Assembly (NCBI GenBank): GCA_028386065.3 | Contig: JAKUCV010000397.1 | Span: 141,002-205,001, forward strand | Origin: Turnera subulata | Lineage: Eukaryota > Streptophyta > Magnoliopsida > Malpighiales > Passifloraceae | Direction: 5' to 3' | DNA length: 64,000 nucleotides | In this document: piece after piece, positions 1 to 11,236 of the stretch | How positions within the stretch are numbered: position 1 is the stretch's first letter | Layout of the letters: each line of letters starts with the position of its first letter | The notes under the pieces: model-generated | What the model was told of the DNA's origin: nothing | Seen by the model: only the letters and a program-made list of their open reading frames with translations | Databases searched by the model: none | Position numbers and translations under genes: made by a program

Positions 1-280
1 TTTTGATTACTGTTAGTGTCGATTAAGATTATGGTGAAAAGATGAAAATCAAACTGAAACTACAGTCTTGTTCAAAAAAAAAAAAAAAGAAAGAACTGAA
101 ACTACAGTCCAGTTTTAAAAAATCTTACTCAAATCTTTAAATATGTGAGTAATTTGAGCAAGGACATATACTGTTACTGTAATTTTTTTCCGACAAAAAA
201 AAGGTCAAATTTGAGCAAGGATATAAGTTTGTCCACAGACTATGGTGGAAAATGAAAATTAAACTATAAATTTTGCCCGC

Positions 281-344
<64 letters not shown>

Positions 345-826
345 CATCCCAGCATCATTCCTGGGTAGTTGAACAATGCCAGAAGGGTAATCCCAATCCC
401 ACTAAGATCATAATCTCCTAGTAGTATTAAATTAATCAACAAATCATTCCATCGGTTAAAGGAAGAAAAAAAAAAAAAAAGGTGGTAAAATCATCCTCTA
501 ATAAGTCAAAATAATATTAAACAAAACGAGTTTTATAGGTGCGCCACCTCCAATTCCAAACCATAACAATAGTGCACACCAACGGGTGGGTGGTTAAAGT
601 GACGGAGTTAAGCTCCCTCCATTTTCTGTTTTATGTCGTTGGGCTGGCTGGCAGAGAAGAGAACCTATTCTGTGATCTCTCGTTTCTGTAAATTTTTCCC
701 AATAAGAAAGGGGGAAAAAAAAAAAAAAGCTGTTACAAAACAAAACATTCCTCTTCATTTGTTGATTACACTAGCACTGTGTTTCTTCTTCTATCATTTT
801 TTGTTGTTGTTGGGGGTGTTACAAAG
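1..826. other. AT-rich 5' flank of the 5-phosphatase gene
   Basis: No coding region is supported here. The stretch holds a long (TAA)n microsatellite, two candidate micro-insertions with direct repeats (52-109 and 151-225), and a likely promoter and 5' leader just upstream of the start codon at 827. No convincing TATA box could be assigned. Confidence 0.6.
281..343. repeat. (TAA)n microsatellite
   Basis: About 21 uninterrupted ATA/TAA units. A tract this long and perfect is likely length-polymorphic. The poly-Tyr reading frame on the reverse strand is a by-product of the repeat and not a gene. Confidence 0.97.
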
Positions 827-3800
827 ATGAAATTTGTTAACATGAAATATCCGCAGCAGACCATGACCACTACTCGCTCCAGGACACAACCAGAGGTAAC
901 ACAACATTCTCCCTCTCTCCCGCTTTCTTTTACTTCACTTACTATGTTCTGGGTATCTTCTGTTTTTTTTCTTCTTTAAACAAAGAAATTCTGTTGTTTG
1001 TTTGTTTGTTAGAGATTGATTTTGTGGCGTTTGATTATCTGTTATATATTATTAGAAAGTGAGAGTGATAATGATATAAATTTGGGAGCAGAGCAGTACA
1101 AGTAGAAGTAGTAGGGCTGACGATGATGAAAAGTGTTCATGTTTGGGTTGTTGTTGGTGGCTACAGCTCTTCTGGCCCCGGGTTGTGGTCCGCAAATGGC
1201 TTAACATCACCACCAAAGACTCCGATTACAGCGCCGACTCCGACTCCGGCTCCGACATCGACGACTCCTCCTCCGACTCCGATTCCGACACCCGAGGAGG
1301 TCAGTCCCTGTCATTCCACCCACCACCTTCTGCCCACTCCACAAAACACAATGCTCTTTTCATTTAGTTTCTTCATTTTGCTTCTTGATTTGCCTAGAGG
1401 GTTTTTTTTTTTTATTTTAAAAAAAAAATTCCCCTTTTTGATGCAGAACGGGGTCAATGGGGCAGACCACCTCTGTTTGGCGGTACTATAGCGGAGGATG
1501 CTCCTCTGGCTGATCCATCCGGTACTACTTTCATCTCTGTTTTAAACCCTTTCTCCTTTAAATCACTTTTACCATGTTTCCTTTTGTAGTTTTATTTTCT
1601 TTCGTTGGGTGGGTTAGCTGCTTTGTGGAATGCAAATTAGATTTAGATTTCTCCTTGTTGGTGCACCCAGCACAGCAGCTTATCTTTTCAATTTCTCTAC
1701 CTACCATTACCAACCCCAAAAGTTACCTTTAGATTGTTCAAACAAGAGAATTTTTAGTGATTACTTGTCTCTATTTCCAGGCATGAAGGCCGACTCATTT
1801 GATCCTTAATGCGCGATCAGGCCGATAACTTTGTTTGACTGAGTTAATTCAGTTAGGTAGTAATCCACTGGTATTATTTTATTCGGGTAGAGGAGAAGAA
1901 TATCGAAGCTTGGCCTGCTGTTTCCTTTTCTTTTGTTTCTTCTTTAAAAAAAAAAAAAAAAAATCTGTCAGTGGCTTCTTACTTGCATTTGCTTACTTCA
2001 GATTTTGGTTTCTGACACTTGTGGACTCCTATGAAATATAATGAGTTAATAACATCAGAATATGCCATATTAATGTCTGCTGATGACTCCATTTAACATA
2101 TCAGATTTGTTTCCCTCGTGGTTCCTATCTCAGCAACTCCTAAGATTGTTATTGGCACTCCCCAGGAAAAGAGTGAAAATCTTGAATTCTTTGTTTCTCT
2201 CTCGTTATAGGGGAAGTAGGGATTACAATTGTCAGGGCTCAAATACTGCCGCTTGCTTTTTTGAATCTTTTGGTTTTTGTTTTTCAGAAAAAACCTCAGA
2301 ATATAAGGATTCTTTCTCTTCTTCCTTTTCTGAGCTTAAAATAATGTAGCTTCTGTAAAATAGCAATCGGAAGATAAGTTCTTGTATATATACACATTTT
2401 CTGATTGAGTTATTTGTGGCGTTACTATAATGAATTCCAGATGCATTTCCAATGATACGGAGACGGAAGTCGGAAACTTTTAGGTCCCAGTATATAAACA
2501 CAAAAGATATCAGGTTTGGTGCCGCCTCTATAACTTTGACAAGATAGAGTTGAACACCAGCCACAAGGATTCTTAACTAATTAATATTTTTAACTCCTAT
2601 TGTCCAGAATATGTGTTGCTACATGGAACGTAGGAGGCAAACTTCCTCCAGATGACCTGGATATTGATGACTGGATTGATATGGATGACCCAGCTGATGT
2701 TTATGTCTTTGGGTAGGTGTTTCTCTGATTTGTATTCTGGAATCCTCGAATCCTGAAATTGCATCTGAAGGTGATATGCTGTCTCTCTTCCAATTGCATC
2801 TGAAGGAAGTTTGTCTGATATGGTAGCCAAGATAAATATAATGGTTTTATGTTTACAAAAATGTTCTCAGTAATTGTATTTACTTGTTAGTGTCTCATGT
2901 GATGTGTGTTACATTTTTTCTCAACAAAAGTATGTATTGCCTTCCTGATTTATCAAGTTAGTTAGCTAATACTTTATTGTTTGTATCTGATGCTCAAGTC
3001 CACAATTCTACATTTTTGAAGTATAACAAACCATTCTCTCTGCAGTCTTCAAGAAATTGTACCATTAAATGCTGGGAATATCTTTGGTGCTGAAGACAGC
3101 CGCCCAGTTCCAAAATGGGAAAACATCATTCGTGAAACATTGAACCGAATTCGACCAACAACTGCAAAGGTTAAATGCTATAGTGATCCACCATCTCCAT
3201 CAAAGTTTAAGCCATTGGATGATGTGCCAGATATAGAAGAGGAGATGTTACTTGAAAGTGACAGTGATATTGGCGAGGAAATTCATCCCCTGGATGAAGA
3301 AACAAATGATTTCAGTGAAGACTGCAATAGACCTGACACTGAAAACATGGTCATGAACCGTGGAGTTCCTGATGGAAATGTTAGTGGCAATCTGGGTGTA
3401 CCAGTAGAAAGAAATCTGTCAAAGCAGTTTTCTTCTCCAAAGAAGTTAGATAGAATGAATTGCTTTCGTGATGATGATTCGCCAGTGGATGCAGAACCCC
3501 CAGTCATTCAAGGAAAACTGAGCAGAATGCTTAGTGGTTCTGAAAGGATTGGCTTGAGCTGGCCGGAACCCCCATTAAATTTGGTACCGCAGCGTGTTTT
3601 ACAGAGACCAAATTCATTTAAATCAATTAAATCTTTTAAAGCCACTAAGTCTTTTGGACGATATGCTTCTTTTAAGTCCGTAACAAGTGAAATGCCATCG
3701 GCAATGGCTTTGTTGGGTGAAATTGACTTTGAAGCTCTTATGAAGCGGAAAAAAAGGCCTTCATATGTGCGGATTGTGAGTAAGCAGATGGTTGGAATTT

Positions 3801-6800
3801 TCCTTACCATTTGGGTCCGTAGGAGCTTGCGCAAGCATATTCAAAACATAAAGGTGTCCACTGTTGGGGTTGGCGCCATGGGGTACATTGGTAACAAGGT
3901 ATGTTCCTACTCTTTCTTTTATCGTACTCGTCTGATAATTTGTGCCTTAGTAATTTTGCATTAGACTTTATCACTAGCCATCTCTTGCACTATTGGTCCG
4001 TTTAATAGCTGCTGGCTTTGGATTTTTCCGAATCAATGAAGCAAAGAGATGAAGACTGGTTAAAGAGAAAACCAAATTTGGTGTGTCATACCATCAGTTT
4101 AGTACCAGTTATAAAAATTTCAGTTGGTAGATTTGATTTGACGCCTGAATTAATTAATGCTATAATCTCATAAAGAGCTTTTAGTGACTACAAAGTGTTG
4201 GTAGATTACAATGGAACTCAAAAATTGCTCAAAATTTTTGATAGCTTAGTTCTGTAGTTTTCATGTAACATAACTAAGATCAGTAGTATGCTCAAAAATT
4301 GCCTTGAGTGCCTGCTTGTTGGATTAAAAAACTTAGTATTGCCTTATATTAAGATATTCCCAATTTTCCTGTGGAACCGCTGCGTAGAAGGTTGCAATCA
4401 TTTTGTAGAAGGAACTTTTGTCGAATAGAGATATCATATCTTGTTTATAATCCTAACTGTTAAATTACCTTAAGAGCTACATGTTTGATTTGATGCATTT
4501 GAACTAGTGCAGCTGTCTTCTCATTTTCATTTTTGAATGACATTATAAAAGTTAGTTTTTGTTGCAATTCTTCCATGGTAAGACAGTGCTTCTATGTTCC
4601 AGGGATCAATATCAGTGAGCATGTCTATATATCAGACATTTTTCTGTTTCATATGTACTCACCTGACATCAGGTGAAAAAGATGGAGACGAACTCAAAAG
4701 AAATGCTGATGTGCATGAAATACATCGAAGAACTCAATTTCGTTCAGGTTCTGGTGTTGGAATTCCTAAAAGTATCCTCGATCATGAGTGAGTACTTGGG
4801 TTCACAAATAAATCATGCAGAAATGGTTTCTTTTTGGCTTTATTTGTAGTGACCTGACTTATTTTGTTGAGTGTTTCTATTCTGCTTTGGTAAACGTATA
4901 GTCTGGTTGGATTGATGTAAAAAAAAGGAAAGGTTAAGAAAAGAAAAGAGAAAACCGTTATGTCCATGATTCCTTCATTTGAGTTTTAAAGTCTGAATTA
5001 ACAACAGAATTAAGAGATTAGATATACTTTGTCTTCCTAAAACCTACATGAAGCATTCTTAAGAAATTGAAGCATCCACAACTATCTCGTGATTTGCCCC
5101 AAAGTGCTGAAAGTTGATGTATTTTATTGAGATATGTTACGAAATGCCTTAGATTGTGCATTCTTGTATACCAAGGATGCATCTTTTATAGTTGCACTGA
5201 ATGCATCACACCTTGTGAATGCTGTTTTCAAGCTCCCTGCTGGACTTCAAGTAAAATTCTTAAATGCAATTATAGTTTTCCTTGCTTGTTTATGATGAAC
5301 TCAAACAACTATCTCTGTTTTACACGTATGCACTATTTAACACCAAGAATCGAGGCTCAGGAAAGAAACACCTTCAATGCATCAATCTACTTGAATTCAA
5401 ACTTTGGTTTATAAACATGAGTTAGTGATAGGAATGATATTCATGTTCATGCTTCTAGGGGCATTGCTCTTTCCACTACTTATATTTTTGTTCACTGGTG
5501 TGATAAAGGGAACATATAAGATATCTGCTATTTGCAGCCTTTAATTTGCTGCTTTTGCATATATTCATATATTTGTCCGGAATAGAAGTTGTCTCACCTA
5601 AGCAATATTTATTCTTCTGCAGAAAAATTATTTGGTTGGGTGATCTGAACTACCGTATCAACTTGTCATATGAGAAAACTCGTGAATTAATTTCCAGGAA
5701 GGAGTGGTCCAAGTTAGTGGAGAGGGATCAGGTAAGTAAGAGTTATTAGTTGGCTTATATTCTTCTTGTGAAACTACTTGTATAATTGCACCATATGCCA
5801 CTTAATAGCCTATGGTTGTGGCCATGTGTCGATATGAATCCCTGTACTGGAAGGTGGTTTAAACTTAAGTAGCATATTCATATAACTGTATTATTTTGAT
5901 GGTCTTTCTATCACATGGGTTTGCACTTTTTTCTGTAAAGAGCTGATCAGCTTTGTTTATGACTTTTTTAATGCATCTTTGTACCAGCTTGTACGAGAAC
6001 TGAGAAAAGGTCGTGCATTTGATGGATGGTCTGAGGGAACTTTAAATTTTCCGCCAACATATAAATATGAGATGAATTCAGAGAAATACTATGGAGAGGA
6101 TCCAAGAGTTGGGAGACGTGTCCCGGCATGGTATGCTTCTGTTTGGGTTTCAATATGATGGTTCTTCCACTTATCAAGTTCTTTTGGTCATCTTGGTTTA
6201 TATTGCTTTCCTGAATTATATTATGCAACAATAATATCAGAGGATAATTTCTTGAAACAAGAGATTCAGCAAGTGTTACTGATTGTGACATCACTTGATT
6301 CTCTTAACGTTAAGATACACATGATTTTTTTTTTTTTGATTCTAGTCGATGAAGGTGAAGCTCGAACCCTTTGTGCTTTTTACACAAGAGTGCCAATGAG
6401 CTAGTAAGATACGAATGATCTGGGAAAAAATGATGTCAATAATTGTAATAGATTGAGGAACAGAATTGGTACAAACTTTTCCTTGTTGGAATAAGGGCCA
6501 AAGCTCAGCCGAAGGCTTGCATACTTATTCTGTCATGGAGAATGTTATAACTTTTGCTGTGATTTTTAGATTCATACTCCATTCATATTCTATTGTTTAA
6601 TTTGCTGGATTATCAGTTTCTTATATGAATTTTATCTCATTGTTTTCTACTATTTCAGGTGTGACCGCATCCTCTCATATGGAAAAGGAATGAGGCTACT
6701 TCGTTACAGAAGAACAGAACTCAAACTCTCTGATCACCGACCTGTGACAGCCACATATATGGCAGAGGTTGAGGTGTTTTCTCCAAGAAAGCTGCAAAGG

Positions 6801-6890
6801 GCACTCACATTTACAGATGCAGAGATTCAAAATGGAGAAGTTGTGGCAGACATGAGCATTGAGGTTGGAATAAGCCAATTGATGTTATAG
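827..6890 (+). CDS. Type I inositol-polyphosphate 5-phosphatase (10 exons, 658 aa)
   Basis: Removes the 5-phosphate from soluble inositol phosphates such as Ins(1,4,5)P3 and possibly from phosphoinositides, ending IP3/Ca2+ signals in the cytosol or at membranes. Exons: 827-895, 1167-1299, 1447-1521, 2441-2513, 2608-2712, 3046-3898, 4603-4787, 5623-5731, 5988-6130, 6659-6890. All introns are GT-AG and the phases join to one 1977-nt frame. Landmarks: plant N-terminal motif FWPRVVVRKWLN (about 25-36); MIRRRKSETFR before the domain; catalytic-domain motifs TWNVGG (122-127), FGAEDSRPVPKWE, GNKGSISVSM, WLGDLNYR (502-509), PAWCDRIL (W582 onward) and SDHRPV (606-611). The family's two signature motifs, WxGDxNxR and PAWCDRxL, are intact. 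Exon 6 carries a long acidic and Ser-rich insert, usual for plant type I members. ATGs at 842 and 863 are possible alternative starts. Family call is very sure; substrate preference is not visible. Confidence 0.95.
6311..6419 (-). mobile_element. Short tRNA-derived SINE in the last intron of the 5-phosphatase gene
   Basis: Read on the reverse strand, the insert (6326-6404, about 79 bp) has an A-box-like TAGCTCATTGGCA, a B-box-like GGTTCGAGC about 30 bp further on, and a poly(A) tail (forward T run to 6337). It is flanked by TAAGATACACATGAT (6311-6325) and TAAGATACGAATGAT (6405-6419), a 15-bp duplication with two mismatches. Boxes, tail and duplication together make a SINE likely. The family is not identified. 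Confidence 0.75.
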
Positions 6891-9289
6891 AGTTGTAGCA
6901 GGTAACCACTGAGCTATGAATTGCAATATATCTTGGTCTGATTGGCATTTTAGCAAATTTATCAAAAAAGGAAAAACTTAATTCTTGTCAAGAGGAAAAT
7001 CACGAGTAAAGTAATGCAGCTTCTCTGCTTTTATGGGGACTGCGGAATCTGCAACAGTCACAGTTGGTTTTTTTGGTCATGGGGAAACCGTTTTCTTCAG
7101 CTGGAAATTTGTTTCCTTCCAACGATTTGAAACTAGACTAGAGTCAACAATGCTCCAGTCCTATAGGCTCTCTAAATTAATGGATACCTCCTTTCAGCTT
7201 TACTGCAACTATCCTCTACCACCTAATAGAGGATTATAGAAACCACTTCCAAAAAACCAAGCAATATCCTCCTCTCTTTTCGAGTCAATTCTTGCATTTA
7301 ATCACACTGATCATAATCCTCCTGTCACCCTCATTTCATGATTTGGTTGGTCCTTTCATTGTGTTGAAGTTGCCAAACAGCAGTTAACTTTTTTTTTTTT
7401 TTTCCTCCTCATTTCAACTGAAGCATATCCTTTTCTCTTTCCTAATGCATTAAAAAGGTATTGCCACGTGATAAATTATTAAATTATCTTTTTTTTAGAG
7501 GACCTTCAATTCTGTATGACAGACCAGCAAATTTCGTGGCAACAAACGTTGTAATCCAATCCTTTGCCCACTGTGTTATACAAACTTAGATAATTGCAGG
7601 GCAGGTTGTGAAGCCTATTATATCCGATTTATATATAGTTTCACGCAATTGATTAGCTATTGTTTTTAGTGTACCTGCAAAGGTTTCCTGGGCCATTGAT
7701 TGCCCATTTCAAAACGTGAGTCATGAACCTTGGAACTGGCTTACTTAAGCGTAGCTGATTATGCTAGTCGGCAACTGGTTCATGCAACTTAACGATCTTT
7801 TTTGAATTGCAGTTTTCTCTCCCATAAACACAAATGGTGTTTGACGGCTACATGTTTGATCTGCCCTGCTTTTGCCATTGTTGTTCGTTCACACAACCAA
7901 ATTATCATTTTGAGGTTGTTCAGCAGTGGCATGGATTCGATCGAACTTAGCCTGTTGAACCACTACTAGTCATCTTTGTTTTTTCTTTTAACTTTTCCAT
8001 GTATGGTCACGGACACAGGGAATGGTTTCCTGGAATGCAGTATGCTACTTATGTTTAGTTACCAATCTTTTGAAAAAGCTTGCAGCGACATCCTAACATC
8101 AGTGTTGCAACCTGACGCAGGATATTCGCATTGGTTGTTAGCTAATTAGCTAAGTGGCTGTGACTGAAACCTCGCAACCATTGATAGTGACTGAGCCGGC
8201 CAAACCTCACAACACTTGATAGTGTAGTGCTATATTCATTCACTTCATTTGTTGTTGTTGTTACCATCAGTATCATGTACTGCGTCATTGTGTTAATTAT
8301 CAGATTGACAGTTCTTACAGCAGGTCATGGATACAATAAGATGAGCGATTTAGATAATCCTTAATATGTAATGTATATATTAGAGATAAGGGTGGGGAGC
8401 AGTTGGGGGTGTCTTGGTTGGGCAGAGCACTTTCTATCTGTCTCGTGCGTTCCAAATGATGTAGAAGAGGAGAGAATAAAGGAGGACAGATTATACAAAT
8501 TATTAATGTATGTCTGTGTATTGTAGCCGCCATGTTTTTATTGGTTTGTGTATATGTAATGAAATGCATTTGTCATATGTGCTTCGTTCAAGATAGCAAG
8601 GGCGGAATTTCGAAAAAGAAGAAGATAGCAAGAATGAATGGAATTTGTCATCTTTAGTAGTGTCGACATTACATATGTGTGCAGGAGTGTGGTAGGCTTG
8701 CAGGATTTTGATCTTTATGTTTCTCTTGTGATTTGGCTAAATATACAAGCCGGCCGAGTACTGACGGTTTGCCTCAACACCGAAAAAAACTTGCCATGCT
8801 TTCTTTACCCTTTCAGCTACACAAATCGTGCAACTTCACTGTTTTAGCACCAATAAGTGACAGCAAAACAGAAAGACTGAATAATGAAAAAACTAATGGC
8901 TTGTTAGCCAATTTATAATAATCGTAAAATGTAATCCCTCACCAAGCTTTCACCCCTCTGGTTCAATTATTATTCTTGACTACAATACAGTAAAAATTTA
9001 TATTTGTGTTCCATCTTTTTATTATCATGTGGCTAGTTGACGGAGCTCTTATCTTTTGTTTAGTGTATTTTGCAATAATAAATATTTTTTTGTTTAAAAA
9101 AAGTATAATAATTAGAGCCATAATCTTCACAAATTGCTTAAAATACTAAATTTTTTAGTTTTTTTAATACTGAACTTGTTAGTTCTGCCGGCACATATTC
9201 CCCCTAGGTGTATCACCAATAAGGATCCAAATGTACCCTGCCAGATGAAAATTTTAAGTCCATACCCCCATACTAAATCAAACCAAGTC
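6891..9289. other. 3' UTR and intergenic DNA after the 5-phosphatase gene
   Basis: The first few hundred bases probably form the 3' UTR. The rest is AT-rich with short spurious reading frames, for example at 8315-8569 on the reverse strand and 8638-8918 on the forward strand. None has a recognisable domain, and no RNA gene was seen. Confidence 0.6.
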
Positions 9290-10560
9290 CATCATGCTCT
9301 CCGTTAGAACCCTGTTGATGATGGGAGACATTGGAACCCTGCTGAATTACGCAATCTATTTACTCCCATGGAAAGGACAACCATTGAAGAAATCACTCCT
9401 GCTGTGGGAGTACCTGACAAGTTCGTATGGGATGATCAAGTTCGTATGGCACTATCATCCCTCAAGGATTTATACTATGCTATCAGGATATAAAAAATCT
9501 TGATGACTGCCAAATGTCAAAACCTTGCCCGCTCTCTTCCGTCATCTTCATCTCCCACACCTCTCTTGGTTTGGAAGACGATCTAGCAGCTCAAGATTGA
9601 ACCTAAACTGCAACATTTTGCATGGAGACTGTTACATAACTGTTTTACAGTAATCTGCAGAGGAGGGGGGTTCCTATTGATGTTCTATGTCCCATTTGCT
9701 ATACTGCACCTGAATCTGCTAAGCACATGTTATTGTTTTGCGATCATGCAAAAATGACATGGTTCGGATCAAATCTATGCCAAAAACCTTCCCCTCAGAG
9801 CTTCTCCTCTATTTTCGAATGGTGGATTGCATGGACTCAGAGAGTACAAGGCACAGACAGGCTCCTATTGTTAAGGAAAGTTATTATCTATCGCTGGAAT
9901 ATTTGGAAAGCCCGGAACTGGAGGTTTTTGAGAATAACATCCCAGACCCATCCTTCACTTTGTCTCGAACGCAAATGCAGATCCAAGAGACGAGTGTGGT
10001 GACGCTGCCGTTAATACAAAACCTCATGCCACCAGGGACTGTATCCCATGAACAAAGCAGCCAATGGTCTCCCCCTCCCCTGGGGAGAATTAAGATCAAC
10101 TATGACGGGTCTTTTACACAGCCTCACCAGCTGGCTGGTGCGGCTTTTGTCTCCAGAAATCATCAGGGAGATTTGATTGATGGAGGGTGAAAAATTGTCA
10201 AGTGCTCTTCTGCTACGATTGCTGAAGCGTGGCCATTAGGGAGGCAGTCCTCCTAGCCTGTGCTAGAGGCTTCTCTGAAGTCATTATCGAGACCGACTCC
10301 AAGATTGTGTTTGATGCTTTGAATTCCCCATCTACCTCCCCCTACCTCATACGCTCTGTCATTTCTGATGCTCTTCAGATTGTTGGTTCTAGGTCTTTCA
10401 CTTTTCAGCTCTATAAGAGACAAGCGAATACAGTTGCGGACTGGGTCGTGAAGGCAGCAACACAAAGGCAATGCCTACCCCATTGGGTACTTGCACCTCC
10501 TGCCAAGCTACAAAATCTTTTGTACTCGAATTCTAATATTTTCCAATGAATTTAAAAAGA
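9290..10560 (+). pseudogene. 3' remnant of a LINE (zinc-binding RVT region and RNase H)
   Basis: Broken forward-strand frames match the C-terminal half of a plant L1-type ORF2. First comes a zf-RVT-like region with a Cys-rich CPICYTAPESAKHMLLFCDH stretch (about 9690-9745). An RNase H-like domain follows, with KINYDGSF (near 10095), ETDSKIVFDALN (near 10290) and a closing RQANTVADWVVKAA. Several frameshifts and stops interrupt it. No endonuclease or reverse transcriptase lies upstream, so it is a 5'-truncated or eroded copy. AT-rich sequence follows, with no clear poly(A) tail or target duplication. Confidence 0.85.
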
Positions 10561-11236
10561 AAGAATCATACAAAAATAAAATTTGTATAAACTTATTAAC
10601 TAATGTTTGGAAAAAAAAAAAGAATTGATTGACTCATAATTGAACATTAAATTAAATTAAATTAAGAAAACCATGAATTAAATAAAAGGAGTTACATTTA
10701 GTTGGTAAAACAAATTCATTACGAATCTCGTCATTCGTTACTTTCTTGCCCTTAGAACGCAAATACTTTGTTTTTGAGATTTCTCATCTTTGGTAGCCCA
10801 TGCGTGAGCCTTGAAGCTTGTCGGACGACGGAGCAACAAAAATGTTTCCAGAATTGTAGAGCGACATGTCGTGCGGAAACCTTTAAAACTTGTGGCAAAA
10901 TTGTTCAGTACGTGGCACACTATATCTTTTCCTTTTTCTTTTTCCCGACAGATAACGTGGCACAGTGTAAGGCGGAGTACAGAATGCGACTTTTCAAATT
11001 TCAGCCGGAGGAAACATAAGATTGGTGGATGATCTTATATTAAAAACAATCTCAAATCAAAAGTTTGCCCTCAAAAAAAAAAAAAAAATCTCAAAAAAAG
11101 CGTAGTTATATAACGGAGGGAGATATACTATTAGTTGTTAGCATCTCCTATCCCAACAAAGAAACCAGACATCTCGGATCAGTTTACACTTTGCACTTTA
11201 CTTTACCACACTAGCAGTAGCAGCACTAGACCACCC
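10561..11236. other. Intergenic DNA and promoter region of the SDR gene
   Basis: AT-rich DNA with small overlapping frames at 10738-11032 that lack domains or coding structure. A candidate micro-insertion lies at 11048-11095. The last 150 bp probably contain the SDR promoter and 5' leader. No core promoter box could be assigned with confidence. Confidence 0.5.

Noticed and set aside
1123..1491. Forward reading frame rich in Pro and Thr
   Set aside because: It is an alternate frame of the 5-phosphatase exon 2, where the true frame gives the conserved FWPRVVVRKWLN.
1781..1810. Possible extra exon of the 5-phosphatase gene after an AG at 1781
   Set aside because: It reaches a stop after nine codons, and exons 3 and 4 join in phase without it (GAT codon across the junction).
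5968..6294. Reverse frame of 108 aa
   Set aside because: Antisense to 5-phosphatase exon 9, which codes conserved FPPTYKYE and PAW.
10738..11032. Small overlapping frames before the SDR gene
   Set aside because: No domain, no splice structure, and frames on both strands overlap.
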